From Trichococcus alkaliphilus (GTDB lineage Bacteria > Bacillota > Bacilli > Lactobacillales > Aerococcaceae), in the NCBI RefSeq assembly GCF_003008695.1, contig NZ_PXZT01000015.1, forward strand, positions 1 to 64,000: DNA of 64,000 nt, read 5' to 3'. Numbering within the stretch: position 1 is the first letter of the stretch; each line of letters begins with the position of its first letter. The notes under the pieces are model-generated. The model searched no databases. It was not told where the DNA came from and worked only from the letters and a program-made list of their open reading frames with translations. The translations under genes were made by a program, and so were the position numbers. Shown here piece by piece: positions 28,456 through 37,025 of this stretch.

Positions 28456-29988
28456 ATGGCGGATTATATATTGGAGATGCGGAATATCGTCAAAGAATTT
28501 TCTGGCATCCGAGCATTGAGTGATGTGAATCTGAAAATCGAGCGCGGGGAAATCCATGCGCTATGCGGCGAAAATGGTGCGGGGAAATCCACGCTGATGA
28601 ATGTGTTAAGCGGGTTGTATCCGTACGGCAGCTATGAGGGGGATATTGTCTACAACGGCGAGCCCTGCAAATTCAAGAATCTGAAGGACAGCGAAAATGA
28701 AGGCATCGTCATCATCCACCAGGAGTTGGCGCTCAGCCCGTATCTGTCCGTAAGTGAAAATATTTTTCTCGGTAATGAACAGGCGAAGCACGGCATCATC
28801 GACTGGGATTTGACGGAAAAGAAGACAACCAATCTGCTGAAGACAGTCGGATTGAAAGTGAATCCCAATACGCTCGTTTCCCAGATTGGGGTCGGGCAGC
28901 AGCAATTGGTCGAAATCGCGAAAGCTTTCTCAAAATCGGTACGCCTATTGATATTGGATGAGCCGACAGCCGCACTGAATGAGGAAGAGAGCGCCAATCT
29001 GTTGGAGCTGATCAAGGAATTCAGAAGGCAAGGCATCACTTCCATCATCATTTCCCATAAGTTGAATGAAATCGTCAATGTGGCTGACCGCATCACCATT
29101 TTGCGCGACGGAAAAACGATCGAAACGCTGGAAAAAGCAGCCATCAACGAGGACCGCATCATCCGCGGTATGGTCGGAAGGGACTTGACCAACCGTTATC
29201 CCGAACGCCATCCGAACCTCGGCGACGTTTACTTTGAAGTGAAGGATTGGACGGTCCATCATCCGATTGATGCGCACCGCGTCATGAACGACAAGATCAA
29301 TTTCAAGATCCGCAAAGGCGAAATCGTCGGGATTGCCGGATTGATGGGGGCAGGCCGGACCGAATTCGCGATGAGTGTCTTTGGGCGTTCCTACGGCAGC
29401 AACATTTCCGGTAAAGTCTTTAAGGAAGGTCAGGAGATTTCGGTCAAGGATGTGCCGGCTGCCATCGAAAACGGGCTTGCTTATGTATCTGAGGACCGGA
29501 AAGCGCTGGGCTTGAATCTTTTGATGGATATCCGCGAGAACACGACAATCGCAAGCTTAGGGAAAATTAGCAAAAAAGGCGTCCTGGACAAAGAAAAAGA
29601 AGTCCAGATAGCCGAGGAATACCGCAAAAAAATGCGGACGAAGACGAGCTCGATTTATCAAAAAGTCAGCAGCCTCAGCGGGGGGAACCAACAGAAGGTC
29701 GTCCTTGCCAAATGGCTGATGACGGAGCCGGATGTGCTGTTCCTGGATGAACCGACGCGCGGGATCGACGTCGGCGCCAAGTACGAGATCTACACGATCA
29801 TCGAGGAGATGGCGGCTGCCGGTAAATGCGTCTGCATCATCTCGTCCGAATTGCCTGAAATCTTGGGGATGTGCGATCGCATTTACACGATGAATGACGG
29901 TAAATTCACAGGTGAGGTTTTACGTGAGAACGCAAACCAAGAATCGCTGATGAATCTAATGACTAGGGAAGAAGAAGGTGTGCTATAG
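28456..29988 (+). CDS. gguA: Monosaccharide ABC transporter ATPase (GguA/MmsA type)
   Basis: 510 residues with two ABC domains in tandem. The first has Walker [25 protein letters not shown] and Walker [11 protein letters not shown]. The second has the usual degenerate Walker [11 protein letters not shown], signature LSGGNQQK and Walker [13 protein letters not shown]. It energises the ChvE-GguB importer at the inner face of the membrane. SD GAGGAGGGG precedes ATG 28456, and it ends one base before gguB. Confidence 0.95.
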   Translation: MADYILEMRNIVKEFSGIRALSDVNLKIERGEIHALCGENGAGKSTLMNVLSGLYPYGSYEGDIVYNGEPCKFKNLKDSENEGIVIIHQELALSPYLSVSENIFLGNEQAKHGIIDWDLTEKKTTNLLKTVGLKVNPNTLVSQIGVGQQQLVEIAKAFSKSVRLLILDEPTAALNEEESANLLELIKEFRRQGITSIIISHKLNEIVNVADRITILRDGKTIETLEKAAINEDRIIRGMVGRDLTNRYPERHPNLGDVYFEVKDWTVHHPIDAHRVMNDKINFKIRKGEIVGIAGLMGAGRTEFAMSVFGRSYGSNISGKVFKEGQEISVKDVPAAIENGLAYVSEDRKALGLNLLMDIRENTTIASLGKISKKGVLDKEKEVQIAEEYRKKMRTKTSSIYQKVSSLSGGNQQKVVLAKWLMTEPDVLFLDEPTRGIDVGAKYEIYTIIEEMAAAGKCVCIISSELPEILGMCDRIYTMNDGKFTGEVLRENANQESLMNLMTREEEGVL

Positions 29989-31188
29989 ATGGAAACGACG
30001 AACGGTATAAAAAAAGAAAAGCAAACAATGAATCTAAAAACAAAGGCGCTTGATATTTTCAGCAAATACAGTATGGTCATCATTCTGATCGGCCTGCTGA
30101 TCGCTTTTCAGCTCATGACGGACGGCATCTTCTGGCGGCCGCTGAACATAACGAACATCGTGCTGCAGAATAGTCATATTCTGGTTCTGGCCGCGGGTAT
30201 GTTGTTGGTGGTCCTTTTGGGACATGTCGACCTGTCTGTTGGTTCTGTGATGGCTTTCGTAGGTGCCATCTCCGGAATCTTGATGGTGAATTGGAACGTC
30301 AGCCCTTGGTTGGCGGTGCCGATCTGCATCGCGATCGGAGCGATCATCGGCGCTTGGCAAGGGTACTGGGTAGCCTACTTCGGTATCCCGGCCTTCATCG
30401 TGACGTTGGCGGGACTGTTGATGTTCCGTGGCCTGACGCAGGTCGTGCTGGGCGGGCAATCATTGGCGCCTTTCCCGGAAATATTCCAAAAAATCTCTAC
30501 AGGCTACCTACCTGATTTGACTGACAGCAGTATCCATCTATTGACGATGATCCTGGGCGTCCTCATCGCCGCAGCGCTCGTTTTCGGCCAATGGCGCACA
30601 CGCGAAAAACGCAAAAATAATCTGTTCGAAGTGGAATCGATGAACGCTTTCACGCTGAAAGCAGTCATGACAGCAGTAGTAATGATCGGTGTGACTTATA
30701 TATTCGCATCTTACCAAGGCTATCCGGTCATTTTGGTCATCTTGGGAGTTATCGTAGCAGCCTATGCTTTCTTGACGAACAAGACAGTTGCGGGACGCCA
30801 AATCTACGCAACCGGCGGAAACCGTAAAGCGGCAGAATTGTCCGGTATCAAAACGAAAAAAATCACTTTCTGGGTATTCGTGAACATGGGCGCGATGGCT
30901 GCATTGGCCGGTTTAATCTTGGCAGCGCGTCTGAATGCGGCCACACCGCAAGCAGGTACTTCCATGGAATTGGATGCGATGGCAGCCGTCTACTTCGGCG
31001 GAGCTTCCACTTCAGGCGGGATCGGTACCATCGTGGGAACAATCGTCGGCGGTTTGGTTATGGGTGTCTTGAATAACGGCATGTCCATTCTCGGTGTCGG
31101 TGTCGACTGGCAGCAAGCGATTAAAGGTCTGATTTTGTTGCTGGCCGTCGTCCTGGATATCTACAACAAGAAAAAGAAAGCAGCATAA
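29989..31188 (+). CDS. gguB: Monosaccharide ABC transporter permease (GguB/MmsB type)
   Basis: 399-residue integral membrane permease with about ten helices. It has the BPD_transp_2 loop GNRKAAELSGIKTKKITFWV and the paired LVVLLGHVDLSVGSVMAFVG and AAVYFGGASTSGGIGT segments typical of GguB/XylH. It forms the channel for sugar presented by ChvE. ATG 29989 directly follows the gguA stop, with GAAGGTG upstream. The internal loop of about 25 charged residues (WRTREKRKNN) is typical of the longer MmsB-type permeases. Confidence 0.94.
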   Translation: METTNGIKKEKQTMNLKTKALDIFSKYSMVIILIGLLIAFQLMTDGIFWRPLNITNIVLQNSHILVLAAGMLLVVLLGHVDLSVGSVMAFVGAISGILMVNWNVSPWLAVPICIAIGAIIGAWQGYWVAYFGIPAFIVTLAGLLMFRGLTQVVLGGQSLAPFPEIFQKISTGYLPDLTDSSIHLLTMILGVLIAAALVFGQWRTREKRKNNLFEVESMNAFTLKAVMTAVVMIGVTYIFASYQGYPVILVILGVIVAAYAFLTNKTVAGRQIYATGGNRKAAELSGIKTKKITFWVFVNMGAMAALAGLILAARLNAATPQAGTSMELDAMAAVYFGGASTSGGIGTIVGTIVGGLVMGVLNNGMSILGVGVDWQQAIKGLILLLAVVLDIYNKKKKAA

Positions 31189-31201
31189 GGGGTTGAAGCA
31201 G

Positions 31202-31525
31202 ATGACCGAACAAAAGACAGCCTTATTGATTTGTACGGCAGGCATCACGACCGGCTTGCTGGTGAAGAATGTGCAGAACGCGGCGGATGAAAGGGGACTG
31301 GATATCCATGTCTACTCTGCGCCGGCGATCATCGCGGAACAAGCGATCCAAAGCCAATCGATCGATGCTCTGATGATCGGCCCGCAATCCAAATACGAAA
31401 TCGCGCGGCTGAAGGATTTCTTGACTTATAAGGCAGTGCCCTACAAGCTGATCTCGAAGGAAAATTATGAGATTTTGGATGGGGAAGCTGTGCTTGAGGA
31501 AATCATCGCGTTGATCGGGGAATAA
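31202..31525 (+). CDS. Orphan PTS lactose/cellobiose-type IIB protein
   Basis: 107-residue cytoplasmic domain of the PTS IIB lactose/cellobiose class. The phosphorylatable Cys is in LLICTAGITTG and DALMIGPQSKYEI matches the second conserved block. It lies 13 bases behind gguB and is cotranscribed with an ABC importer. No IIA or IIC of its class is in the window, so it is unlikely to move sugar by itself here. It could be a phosphorylation-dependent regulator of the importer or a partner of PTS genes elsewhere. ATG 31202 is chosen with AAGGGG upstream; a TTG nine bases earlier is less well placed. Confidence 0.85.
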   Translation: MTEQKTALLICTAGITTGLLVKNVQNAADERGLDIHVYSAPAIIAEQAIQSQSIDALMIGPQSKYEIARLKDFLTYKAVPYKLISKENYEILDGEAVLEEIIALIGE

Positions 31526-31532
31526 GTATACG

Positions 31533-31568
31533 AAAAAACAGCCAGCGCCGAGGCGCTGGCTGTTTTTT
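31533..31568. terminator. Bidirectional terminator
   Basis: AAAAAACAGCCAGCGCC and GGCGCTGGCTGTTTTTT form a perfect stem. It separates the chvE operon from the convergent ydjC operon. Confidence 0.95.
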
Positions 31569-31585
31569 CTGTCTAAATATTCGTC

Positions 31586-32332
31586 TTAAATATCGTCATA
31601 CGTGAGCAAGCGCACATCATGATCCGCCAACCAAGCCTTGGTTTCGGCAGAGATGGCCATCTCGACTTCCTGTGTGCGGGGGATCGTCAGGCTGGATGTA
31701 TTCAGGATAAAGGCATCCAGATAACCGGGATGCAGTACCATCATGTCGATGCCGTCCGCATGCGGGTGTTCGGTCAATTTTTTCAGGCTTTCGAAAGGAT
31801 CATAATCCGGGCCCATGCTGTCCATCGAAATGTACACCTTTTTACCGTTCACGACTATCGGCTTTTCATCGAATGAAATGCCGGAATATTTCAGGCCGTG
31901 TTCAGCAGCGATCAGTTCCAACCCCTTCATGAAATTTGGGCTGGCCACGGCATGGCCCTCAAAATATTGCGGTTGGCGGCCCGTCAGTTCGACAAAGCGT
32001 TGGTATTGCGCCTCGATTTCGATCATCACTTCCTCCAGCACCACAAAATCATCCGCGGCACTGCGGTAATCCTTGGAGGATCTGAAGGTTCCGTCGGGAT
32101 TAGTGATGCTCGGAATCAGCTTCGGATCCGTCAACGGTTTGCCGACGCAAATATTTGTGTGGCAACCGTAGCAAACATCAACATCCTTCAATAAGGCCAA
32201 GCCATGTTCAGTCGCGGGCATGTTGACCATCATGCCGACATTTTTGACGATGCCGTCGATGACGGATTTGGCGATGCCATAATTGATCGCCTCTGAATAG
32301 CCTAAATCATCTGCTCGTACTAAGAGATTCAT
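31586..32332 (-). CDS. YdjC/ChbG-family carbohydrate deacetylase
   Basis: 248 residues. YdjC-fold metal-dependent deacetylase that removes an acetyl group from N-acetylated sugars; characterised ChbG acts on chitobiose phosphate. Metal-binding motif VRADDLGYSEAINYG at the N-terminus, then CHTN, EGHAVASPNF and VLHPGYLD carry the expected His and Asp residues. It overlaps the end of the PTS gene by 26 bases, so the two are coupled. The imported and phosphorylated sugar is therefore probably N-acetylated. Confidence 0.88.
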   Translation of the reverse strand: MNLLVRADDLGYSEAINYGIAKSVIDGIVKNVGMMVNMPATEHGLALLKDVDVCYGCHTNICVGKPLTDPKLIPSITNPDGTFRSSKDYRSAADDFVVLEEVMIEIEAQYQRFVELTGRQPQYFEGHAVASPNFMKGLELIAAEHGLKYSGISFDEKPIVVNGKKVYISMDSMGPDYDPFESLKKLTEHPHADGIDMMVLHPGYLDAFILNTSSLTIPRTQEVEMAISAETKAWLADHDVRLLTYDDI

Positions 32333-33746
32333 TCAGTACACCCACTTTCTTTTCTGCTCCTGCAAGATAGGTAACCACAGCAGACACCACTACAGCAATC
32401 GCGCCACTGATGATGCCGTTGATCAAGTTACTGGTAGAGCCACCTGCATAAGAGGTCAAAATCAAAAAGTTAGCGACAGGAACCATCGCATAGGCAGTCA
32501 CACCTGTCATGGCAGCATAGACTCCGCCGGCAAAACCACCGGCCATCAAGCCGATGAATGGACGTTTGTATTTCACGGCAATGCCATACACACCGGGCTC
32601 GGTGACTCCACCGATGAAGGCTGCGATGACATAACTCCAGGCCAGACTCTTGTCTTCTTTATTTTTGATGGACAAGGCAGCCCCCAAGCACATGCCGGTA
32701 ACAGCCATGCTGGAAGCAGCGGCACCAACAATTACAAGGCTATCTGAACCGGTAGTAGTGAAGACCATGATCATAGTTGTGATCATAACTATATGCATGC
32801 CGGTCATTACAAGGAATTGCCATAAAGCGCCGATAAGTCCGATTGCCAAGATTTGACCAATACCTCCAAGATTTCCGAATGCCAAAATTCCTTGCGAGAT
32901 ATAGTTGCCCACAAAATTCCCCAGCGGTCCAAGGACGATCAAGGCTAAGGGGATCATTACCGCGATGGTCAGCGTTGGTGCAAAGATGGTTTTTAGGGAA
33001 CTCGGTAAATACTTTTTGAAGAAGCGTTCCACATAGGACATAATCCACACCGATAAAATGATCGGAATGACTGTGCTGGAATAATTTTGGATCTGAGCCG
33101 GAATGCCATAGACCGTAAACGGACGCCCTTCAGTGACAAACTGGATAAGCGTAGGGTGGATCATGATACCGCCCAAAAACATGGCGATGACGCTCGTCAC
33201 TTTGAATTTTACGGAAGCTGTGTAGGCGATGAAAATAGGGAAGAAGTAAAAGCCAGCGTCCCCCACGAAAGTGAATAGGGCGTAGAGATCGGACTCAGCG
33301 GCCAGCACATTCAGCATGCCAGGGCCCAAAACTGCAACGAGCATCTTGAACATGGACGCGGCAACCAGAAGCGGTATCAGCGGCGTCAAGCATCCGGCAA
33401 GCGCATCCATTATATTGCTGCCGATTTTTTTCAAAGTCAATTTTTCCTTCGGTTTATCAAGGTTTTCCGAAAGCGGATTGCTCGTTTGGAAGTTTCCGAT
33501 TTTCACCAGGTTATTGTAGACTTGGTCAACTGTCTGACCGATGATGACCTGCAGTTGCCCACCGGATCGGACCACGCCAAGTACGCCGGGGATGGCTTTC
33601 AGCTCATCATCTTTCGGCAAACTGTCGTCTTTTACGTTAAAGCGTAAACGGGTCATACAGTGGGTCACATAGGAAACGTTATCTTTGCCACCTACTCCAG
33701 CTAAAATTTTGCTGGCTAATTCGTTGTATTTGTTTTCTTGGCTCAT
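32307..33746 (-). CDS. PTS permease, glucose/beta-glucoside superfamily EIIBC
   Basis: 479 residues. The IIB domain (1-90) has the phosphorylatable Cys in VTHCMTRLRF, followed by an IIC domain of about ten membrane helices (110-465, ending in TSYAGGSTSNLINGII). Beta-glucoside permeases usually carry a fused IIA and reach over 600 residues. This one lacks IIA and must borrow it from another EII. It lies between a BglG antiterminator and a YdjC deacetylase in one operon controlled by a RAT/terminator switch. Substrate not predictable beyond a probable N-acetylated glycoside. Confidence 0.9.
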   Translation of the reverse strand: MSQENKYNELASKILAGVGGKDNVSYVTHCMTRLRFNVKDDSLPKDDELKAIPGVLGVVRSGGQLQVIIGQTVDQVYNNLVKIGNFQTSNPLSENLDKPKEKLTLKKIGSNIMDALAGCLTPLIPLLVAASMFKMLVAVLGPGMLNVLAAESDLYALFTFVGDAGFYFFPIFIAYTASVKFKVTSVIAMFLGGIMIHPTLIQFVTEGRPFTVYGIPAQIQNYSSTVIPIILSVWIMSYVERFFKKYLPSSLKTIFAPTLTIAVMIPLALIVLGPLGNFVGNYISQGILAFGNLGGIGQILAIGLIGALWQFLVMTGMHIVMITTMIMVFTTTGSDSLVIVGAAASSMAVTGMCLGAALSIKNKEDKSLAWSYVIAAFIGGVTEPGVYGIAVKYKRPFIGLMAGGFAGGVYAAMTGVTAYAMVPVANFLILTSYAGGSTSNLINGIISGAIAVVVSAVVTYLAGAEKKVGVLNESLSTSR

Positions 33747-33759
33747 TTTATATTGCTCC

Positions 33760-34641
33760 TTATTGTGTATTCTTGATGATGCGATTGATATGAATCATCA
33801 GGTACATCAACTCATCATCCGTACTTTCTATACCCAGTTCGCGGTAGATGAGCCTTGCGATGGTTGCTGCGCATTCATATACTTTTGGCATATTTTCCTT
33901 CATCGTATGAAAAAGGCTCTCATTACTATCCATAAATTGTTCTTCTTCTTGAATGCGCTTAATATAATAGCGGAGATGCATAACGAAACGGTTATAGCTG
34001 AATTCAGCTTTGTCCAGTTTGACCGCAAAGGCTTCTTCGATCACAGAGGCGACAGCCTCGATCAAGTTGTCCATATTCGGCGCATTTTCGGCTTGTTCGA
34101 TCTCCGCCTGACCGTTCACAAAATGCATAGCGATGTTTGTTATTTCCGCCTCCGGTAGGGTGACATGCATGGTCTTCTGGATCAGTTTCACAGCATATTT
34201 GGCCAATTCTGTTTCTTTTGGATAAAGCTGCTCGATATCATAGGAGAAGACCAACTTCATATCTTTGTATTTTTGCATGCGTGTGATGGAAAATTGGATA
34301 TGATCCGCTAGGTTGAACACCATATTGGGGTTCAGGTTGTTGTTTAACTGAATTTGTGCGATCTTAACGATTTCTGCGCTGATATCCAGAATATTCTGAG
34401 GAATTTCCGCCAATAATTGATAGTAATGATTATTCAATTGATAAAACGTCATGGTGATCTGACTCAGATCCGTAAGTTCGTAAGGGAGCTTCGGAAACCC
34501 GATCCCTTTCCCGAACGCTACCAACTCCTTTCCATTTGCATCCCGACAAACGGCTACATTGTTGTTGATTTTTTTAATGACATCCATAATAAATGTAATG
34601 ATTAGCTCCCAATCATATTCCCCTTCCTTATTTTTTCCCAA
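33760..34641 (-). CDS. BglG/LicT-family transcriptional antiterminator
   Basis: 293 residues. An RNA-binding CAT domain (MDVIKKINNNVAVCRDANGK and AFGKGIGF) is followed by two PRD domains whose four regulatory His lie in LADHIQF, AMHFVNG, VMHLRYYI and LMIHINRI. It binds the RAT at 34695-34722 and prevents termination of its own operon when sugar is available. The start is TTG 34641, eight bases after GGAG, which adds 18 residues (DYDWELIITFI-like, here EYDWELIITFI) before the usual CAT start. The standard MDVIKKINNN start at 34587 has no SD. Confidence 0.9.
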   Translation of the reverse strand: MGKNKEGEYDWELIITFIMDVIKKINNNVAVCRDANGKELVAFGKGIGFPKLPYELTDLSQITMTFYQLNNHYYQLLAEIPQNILDISAEIVKIAQIQLNNNLNPNMVFNLADHIQFSITRMQKYKDMKLVFSYDIEQLYPKETELAKYAVKLIQKTMHVTLPEAEITNIAMHFVNGQAEIEQAENAPNMDNLIEAVASVIEEAFAVKLDKAEFSYNRFVMHLRYYIKRIQEEEQFMDSNESLFHTMKENMPKVYECAATIARLIYRELGIESTDDELMYLMIHINRIIKNTQ

Positions 34642-34668
34642 AATAAAAACTCCTATGGGCGCACTAAA

Positions 34669-34722
34669 CCAAAGAACTAATCACTGCGTTCTATGGTAAT
34701 GCCTCCAAAAGAGTTACAATCC
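34669..34722 (-). promoter_or_regulatory. RAT antiterminator site overlapping a terminator hairpin
   Basis: On the minus strand the leader holds GGATTGTAACT, then AGGCATTACC (34722 to 34695), which matches the RAT pattern GGATTGTTACT-N-AGGCAAAACC. Its last bases also form the left arm of a hairpin CCATAGAAC / GTTCTTTGG (34696 to 34669) with a short U tract. The two structures exclude each other, the hallmark of BglG/LicT control. Confidence 0.85.
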
Positions 34723-34744
34723 ATTTTTTATTATGTTTGAACTA

Positions 34745-34773
34745 TTTATAACACGGAAAGAAATCGATTACAA
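34745..34773 (-). promoter_or_regulatory. Promoter of the bglG-EIIBC-ydjC operon
   Basis: On the minus strand TTGTAA (34773-34768), 17 bases, then TATAAA (34750-34745), placed just upstream of the RAT. Confidence 0.8.
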
Positions 34774-34828
34774 GAGAAATATTTCCGGATGAGAGGGAAA
34801 CGGCAAAATATAAGTTTGCGCTTTCTTC

Positions 34829-34859
34829 TTGACTTGACCTTACTTCAAGGGTTTATGAT
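34829..34859 (+). promoter_or_regulatory. MerR-type promoter with 19-bp spacer
   Basis: TTGACT (34829-34834) and TATGAT (34854-34859) are 19 bases apart. The spacer holds the partial palindrome ACCTTACTTCAAGGGT. The overlong spacer with a dyad is the signature of promoters twisted into shape by MerR-family activators. No MerR gene adjoins it; one lies at 42321. Confidence 0.72.
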
Positions 34860-34897
34860 GGAATCAGCAATGAAGATTTGGAACGGAGGAAAATAAA

Positions 34898-35620
34898 ATG
34901 AACAGACCTTACAGAGTGATTTGTCATATGGCGATGTCGATAGACGGGCGTGCGGCGGGGCATTATTTGGGTGCGCCAGAGTTCGGGCCATACGGGAAGG
35001 CTTATGAGGATACGTTGGCCGCTTACGGTTCGGACAATTGGATCTGCGGGCGAATCACGTTCGAGCAGCACATCACCTTCGGAAACAAAGTGGACCTGTC
35101 CGCATACCCGGATGAAGCTATCCCGAGGGAAGACTATATTCATCCGACTACATTCAGTTCCTATGCGATTGCGGTCGATCCTCAAGGGAGACTGGGCTGG
35201 CAAACGAATACAATCGGTGACGAGTATCCGGAAAGAAGAGGCGACCACATCGTCACAATCTTGAGCGAGGCGGTATCGGACCGATATCTGGCTCACCTCA
35301 GGAAAATCGGCGTTTCCTACATCTTTGCGGGAAAGAGCAAACCGTTGTCCATGACGGTTTCCTTGGATAAACTGCATAAACATTTTGGCATCCAGACTTT
35401 TATGCTGGTCGGCGGCGGCTTTGTGAACGGCTCGTTCGCGAGTGAAGGGTTGGTCGATGAAATCAGCCTTATCATCGCGCCGCTTGTCGAAGGCGTCTCC
35501 GATTCCGTTTCGCTGTTCGAGTTCGGAAGCAGTCCGGATCAGCGTATCCGGAAGTTCAAGTTGGATAAATTTGAACGGATCGATCCGGACGGCATCCGGC
35601 TGACTTATCTTTCGGAATGA
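34898..35620 (+). CDS. RibD C-terminal / dihydrofolate-reductase-like protein
   Basis: 240 residues of the RibD_C/DHFR superfamily, an NADPH-dependent reductase fold. It opens with PYRVICHMAMSIDGRAAG. WICGRITFEQ lies near residue 50, and the cofactor segment TFMLVGGGFVNGSF and DEISLIIAPLVEG lie in the C-terminal half. Stand-alone members are rarely true riboflavin enzymes and their substrates are mostly unknown. AACGGAGGA precedes ATG 34898. It is a single gene behind a MerR-type promoter, which suggests induction by a reactive small molecule or metal. Confidence 0.85.
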   Translation: MNRPYRVICHMAMSIDGRAAGHYLGAPEFGPYGKAYEDTLAAYGSDNWICGRITFEQHITFGNKVDLSAYPDEAIPREDYIHPTTFSSYAIAVDPQGRLGWQTNTIGDEYPERRGDHIVTILSEAVSDRYLAHLRKIGVSYIFAGKSKPLSMTVSLDKLHKHFGIQTFMLVGGGFVNGSFASEGLVDEISLIIAPLVEGVSDSVSLFEFGSSPDQRIRKFKLDKFERIDPDGIRLTYLSE

Positions 35621-35640
35621 AACGATAGTCCTAAATAACG

Positions 35641-35690
35641 AAAGAACCACCGGATCCAAGGCGTTTTGCCCTCGGATCCGGTGGTTCTTT
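35641..35690. terminator. Bidirectional terminator
   Basis: AAAGAACCACCGGATCC and GGATCCGGTGGTTCTTT form a perfect 17-bp stem. Confidence 0.92.
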
Positions 35691-35724
35691 ATGTTGATGA
35701 TGCGGTACGGAGTGCGTGGTCCGC

Positions 35725-36093
35725 TTATTCAGCCGGTTCCCGGACTGCATAGTAGTTGCCGTCCCTGTCGGGGAAGTTGAAGGTTCTGGCGCCGCCCATT
35801 TCGATGATTTCGCCGACCGTCTCATTGTTTTCCTTGAAGCGCGCGTACAGCCCTTCGAAATCAGAGATATCGAACAATAAAGAAGGCTTGTTGGATGCCA
35901 CTTCCGGGGAATTCTTTTTGATGAAATCGATATTGAACAGCTGCAGGTTGCACGCAGGGTTCACTGCAAGCACAATGCTGATGGAATCCCCAAAGTCATA
36001 GCGCTCGACTTCTTTGAAATCAAGATATTGTTTCCAAAAATCGGCATTCGCTTCCACATCCTCTACATAAAGCATGATATTCGCTGTAGTCAT
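35725..36093 (-). CDS. VOC family (glyoxalase-like) protein
   Basis: 122 residues with the paired beta-alpha-beta-beta-beta modules of the VOC fold: IMLYVEDVEANADFWKQYLD at the start and TFNFPDRDGNYYAVREPAE at the end. Ligand and reaction unknown. ATG 36093 has GGAGG upstream. A single gene, convergent with the RibD_C-like gene. Confidence 0.82.
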   Translation of the reverse strand: MTTANIMLYVEDVEANADFWKQYLDFKEVERYDFGDSISIVLAVNPACNLQLFNIDFIKKNSPEVASNKPSLLFDISDFEGLYARFKENNETVGEIIEMGGARTFNFPDRDGNYYAVREPAE

Positions 36094-36272
36094 TTCATTT
36101 CCTCCGTTTCTTTTCGGTCATAGGCTTATTATACGCCGGGAATTATTCGGAGGCCAACATGAGGAACTTTTGCAGCAGGCTTTTTTGGATGAAAGGCTTT
36201 GGATTCGTATTTCCCGCTGCGAATTGTTAGAATATAAGCATAACGAGAGCAGTTTGAGAGAGGTGAAGGCAA

Positions 36273-36959
36273 TTGAAGAGCAATAATGAAGCATTTATGA
36301 GCTATTTCAATGATATCGAGAGTTTCTTCAACAAGGAATACAAGCCCGACCGTGGGAAATCCTATTACAGCTTTTATGAACTTGTGGATAATGCCGCGCG
36401 TTACGACAGCTACGTGAAAAGGATACGGGATGACTTCCAGATATTGGGGGATCTGCGCAACTTCCTGAGCCACGGGAATCAGAGTGATTTGGTGCTCGTC
36501 AACGAGGCGGCCCTGAATATGATCAAAGCGATCCACGAACAGCTGTTGAAACCGAAGACGGCTTTCGATATCAAATCGGATGATGTGAAGTTCTTCAAGG
36601 AAACGACCCCATTGTCCGCAGTTCTCGAGACGATCCGGAACACCGATCTGACCCAATTCCCGATCAAGGACGGAAACGGCAAAGTGATTGGCTTGTTGAC
36701 GGAGAACGGCATCACGCGCTGGCTGTCCCAACATGCGAATGATGCAACTGTGTTGATCGGCGGAACGCTAGCGCGGGACATCCTTGTGTTGGACGAGAAC
36801 AAAAATAATTTTGCCTTCATCAAGAAGGATGCGACCATCTATGAAGCCGAAGCCCAGTTCGATAACCAAAAAATGGATGCGCTGTTGGTGACGGACAGCG
36901 GCAAAAACACGGAAAACCTGCTCGGCATCATCACGCGTTTCGACTTGGTGGAAGTGTAG
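36273..36959 (+). CDS. CBS-domain protein with HEPN-like N-terminal region
   Basis: 228 residues. The N-terminal helical part (1-90) contains LGDLRNFLSHGNQ, which resembles the RNxxxH region of HEPN-like helical domains; this is a resemblance only. Two CBS motifs follow (about 95-155 with FPIKDGNGKVIGLLTENGIT, and 165-226 with LLVTDSGKNTENLLGIITRFD), which usually bind adenosyl nucleotides. Translation is placed at TTG 36273 with GAGAGGTGAAGG upstream; an ATG at 36297 lacks a good SD. It has no operon partner and its function is unknown. Confidence 0.82.
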   Translation: MKSNNEAFMSYFNDIESFFNKEYKPDRGKSYYSFYELVDNAARYDSYVKRIRDDFQILGDLRNFLSHGNQSDLVLVNEAALNMIKAIHEQLLKPKTAFDIKSDDVKFFKETTPLSAVLETIRNTDLTQFPIKDGNGKVIGLLTENGITRWLSQHANDATVLIGGTLARDILVLDENKNNFAFIKKDATIYEAEAQFDNQKMDALLVTDSGKNTENLLGIITRFDLVEV

Positions 36960-36980
36960 AACCCGGCGTTGATTCAAAAA

Positions 36981-37023
36981 AATACATCCCGCACTCTGAA
37001 ACTGCAGAATGCGGGATGTATTT
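36981..37023. terminator. Bidirectional terminator
   Basis: AATACATCCCGCA and TGCGGGATGTATT form a perfect stem, flanked by A and T runs, between convergent genes. Confidence 0.92.
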
Positions 37024-37025
37024 GT

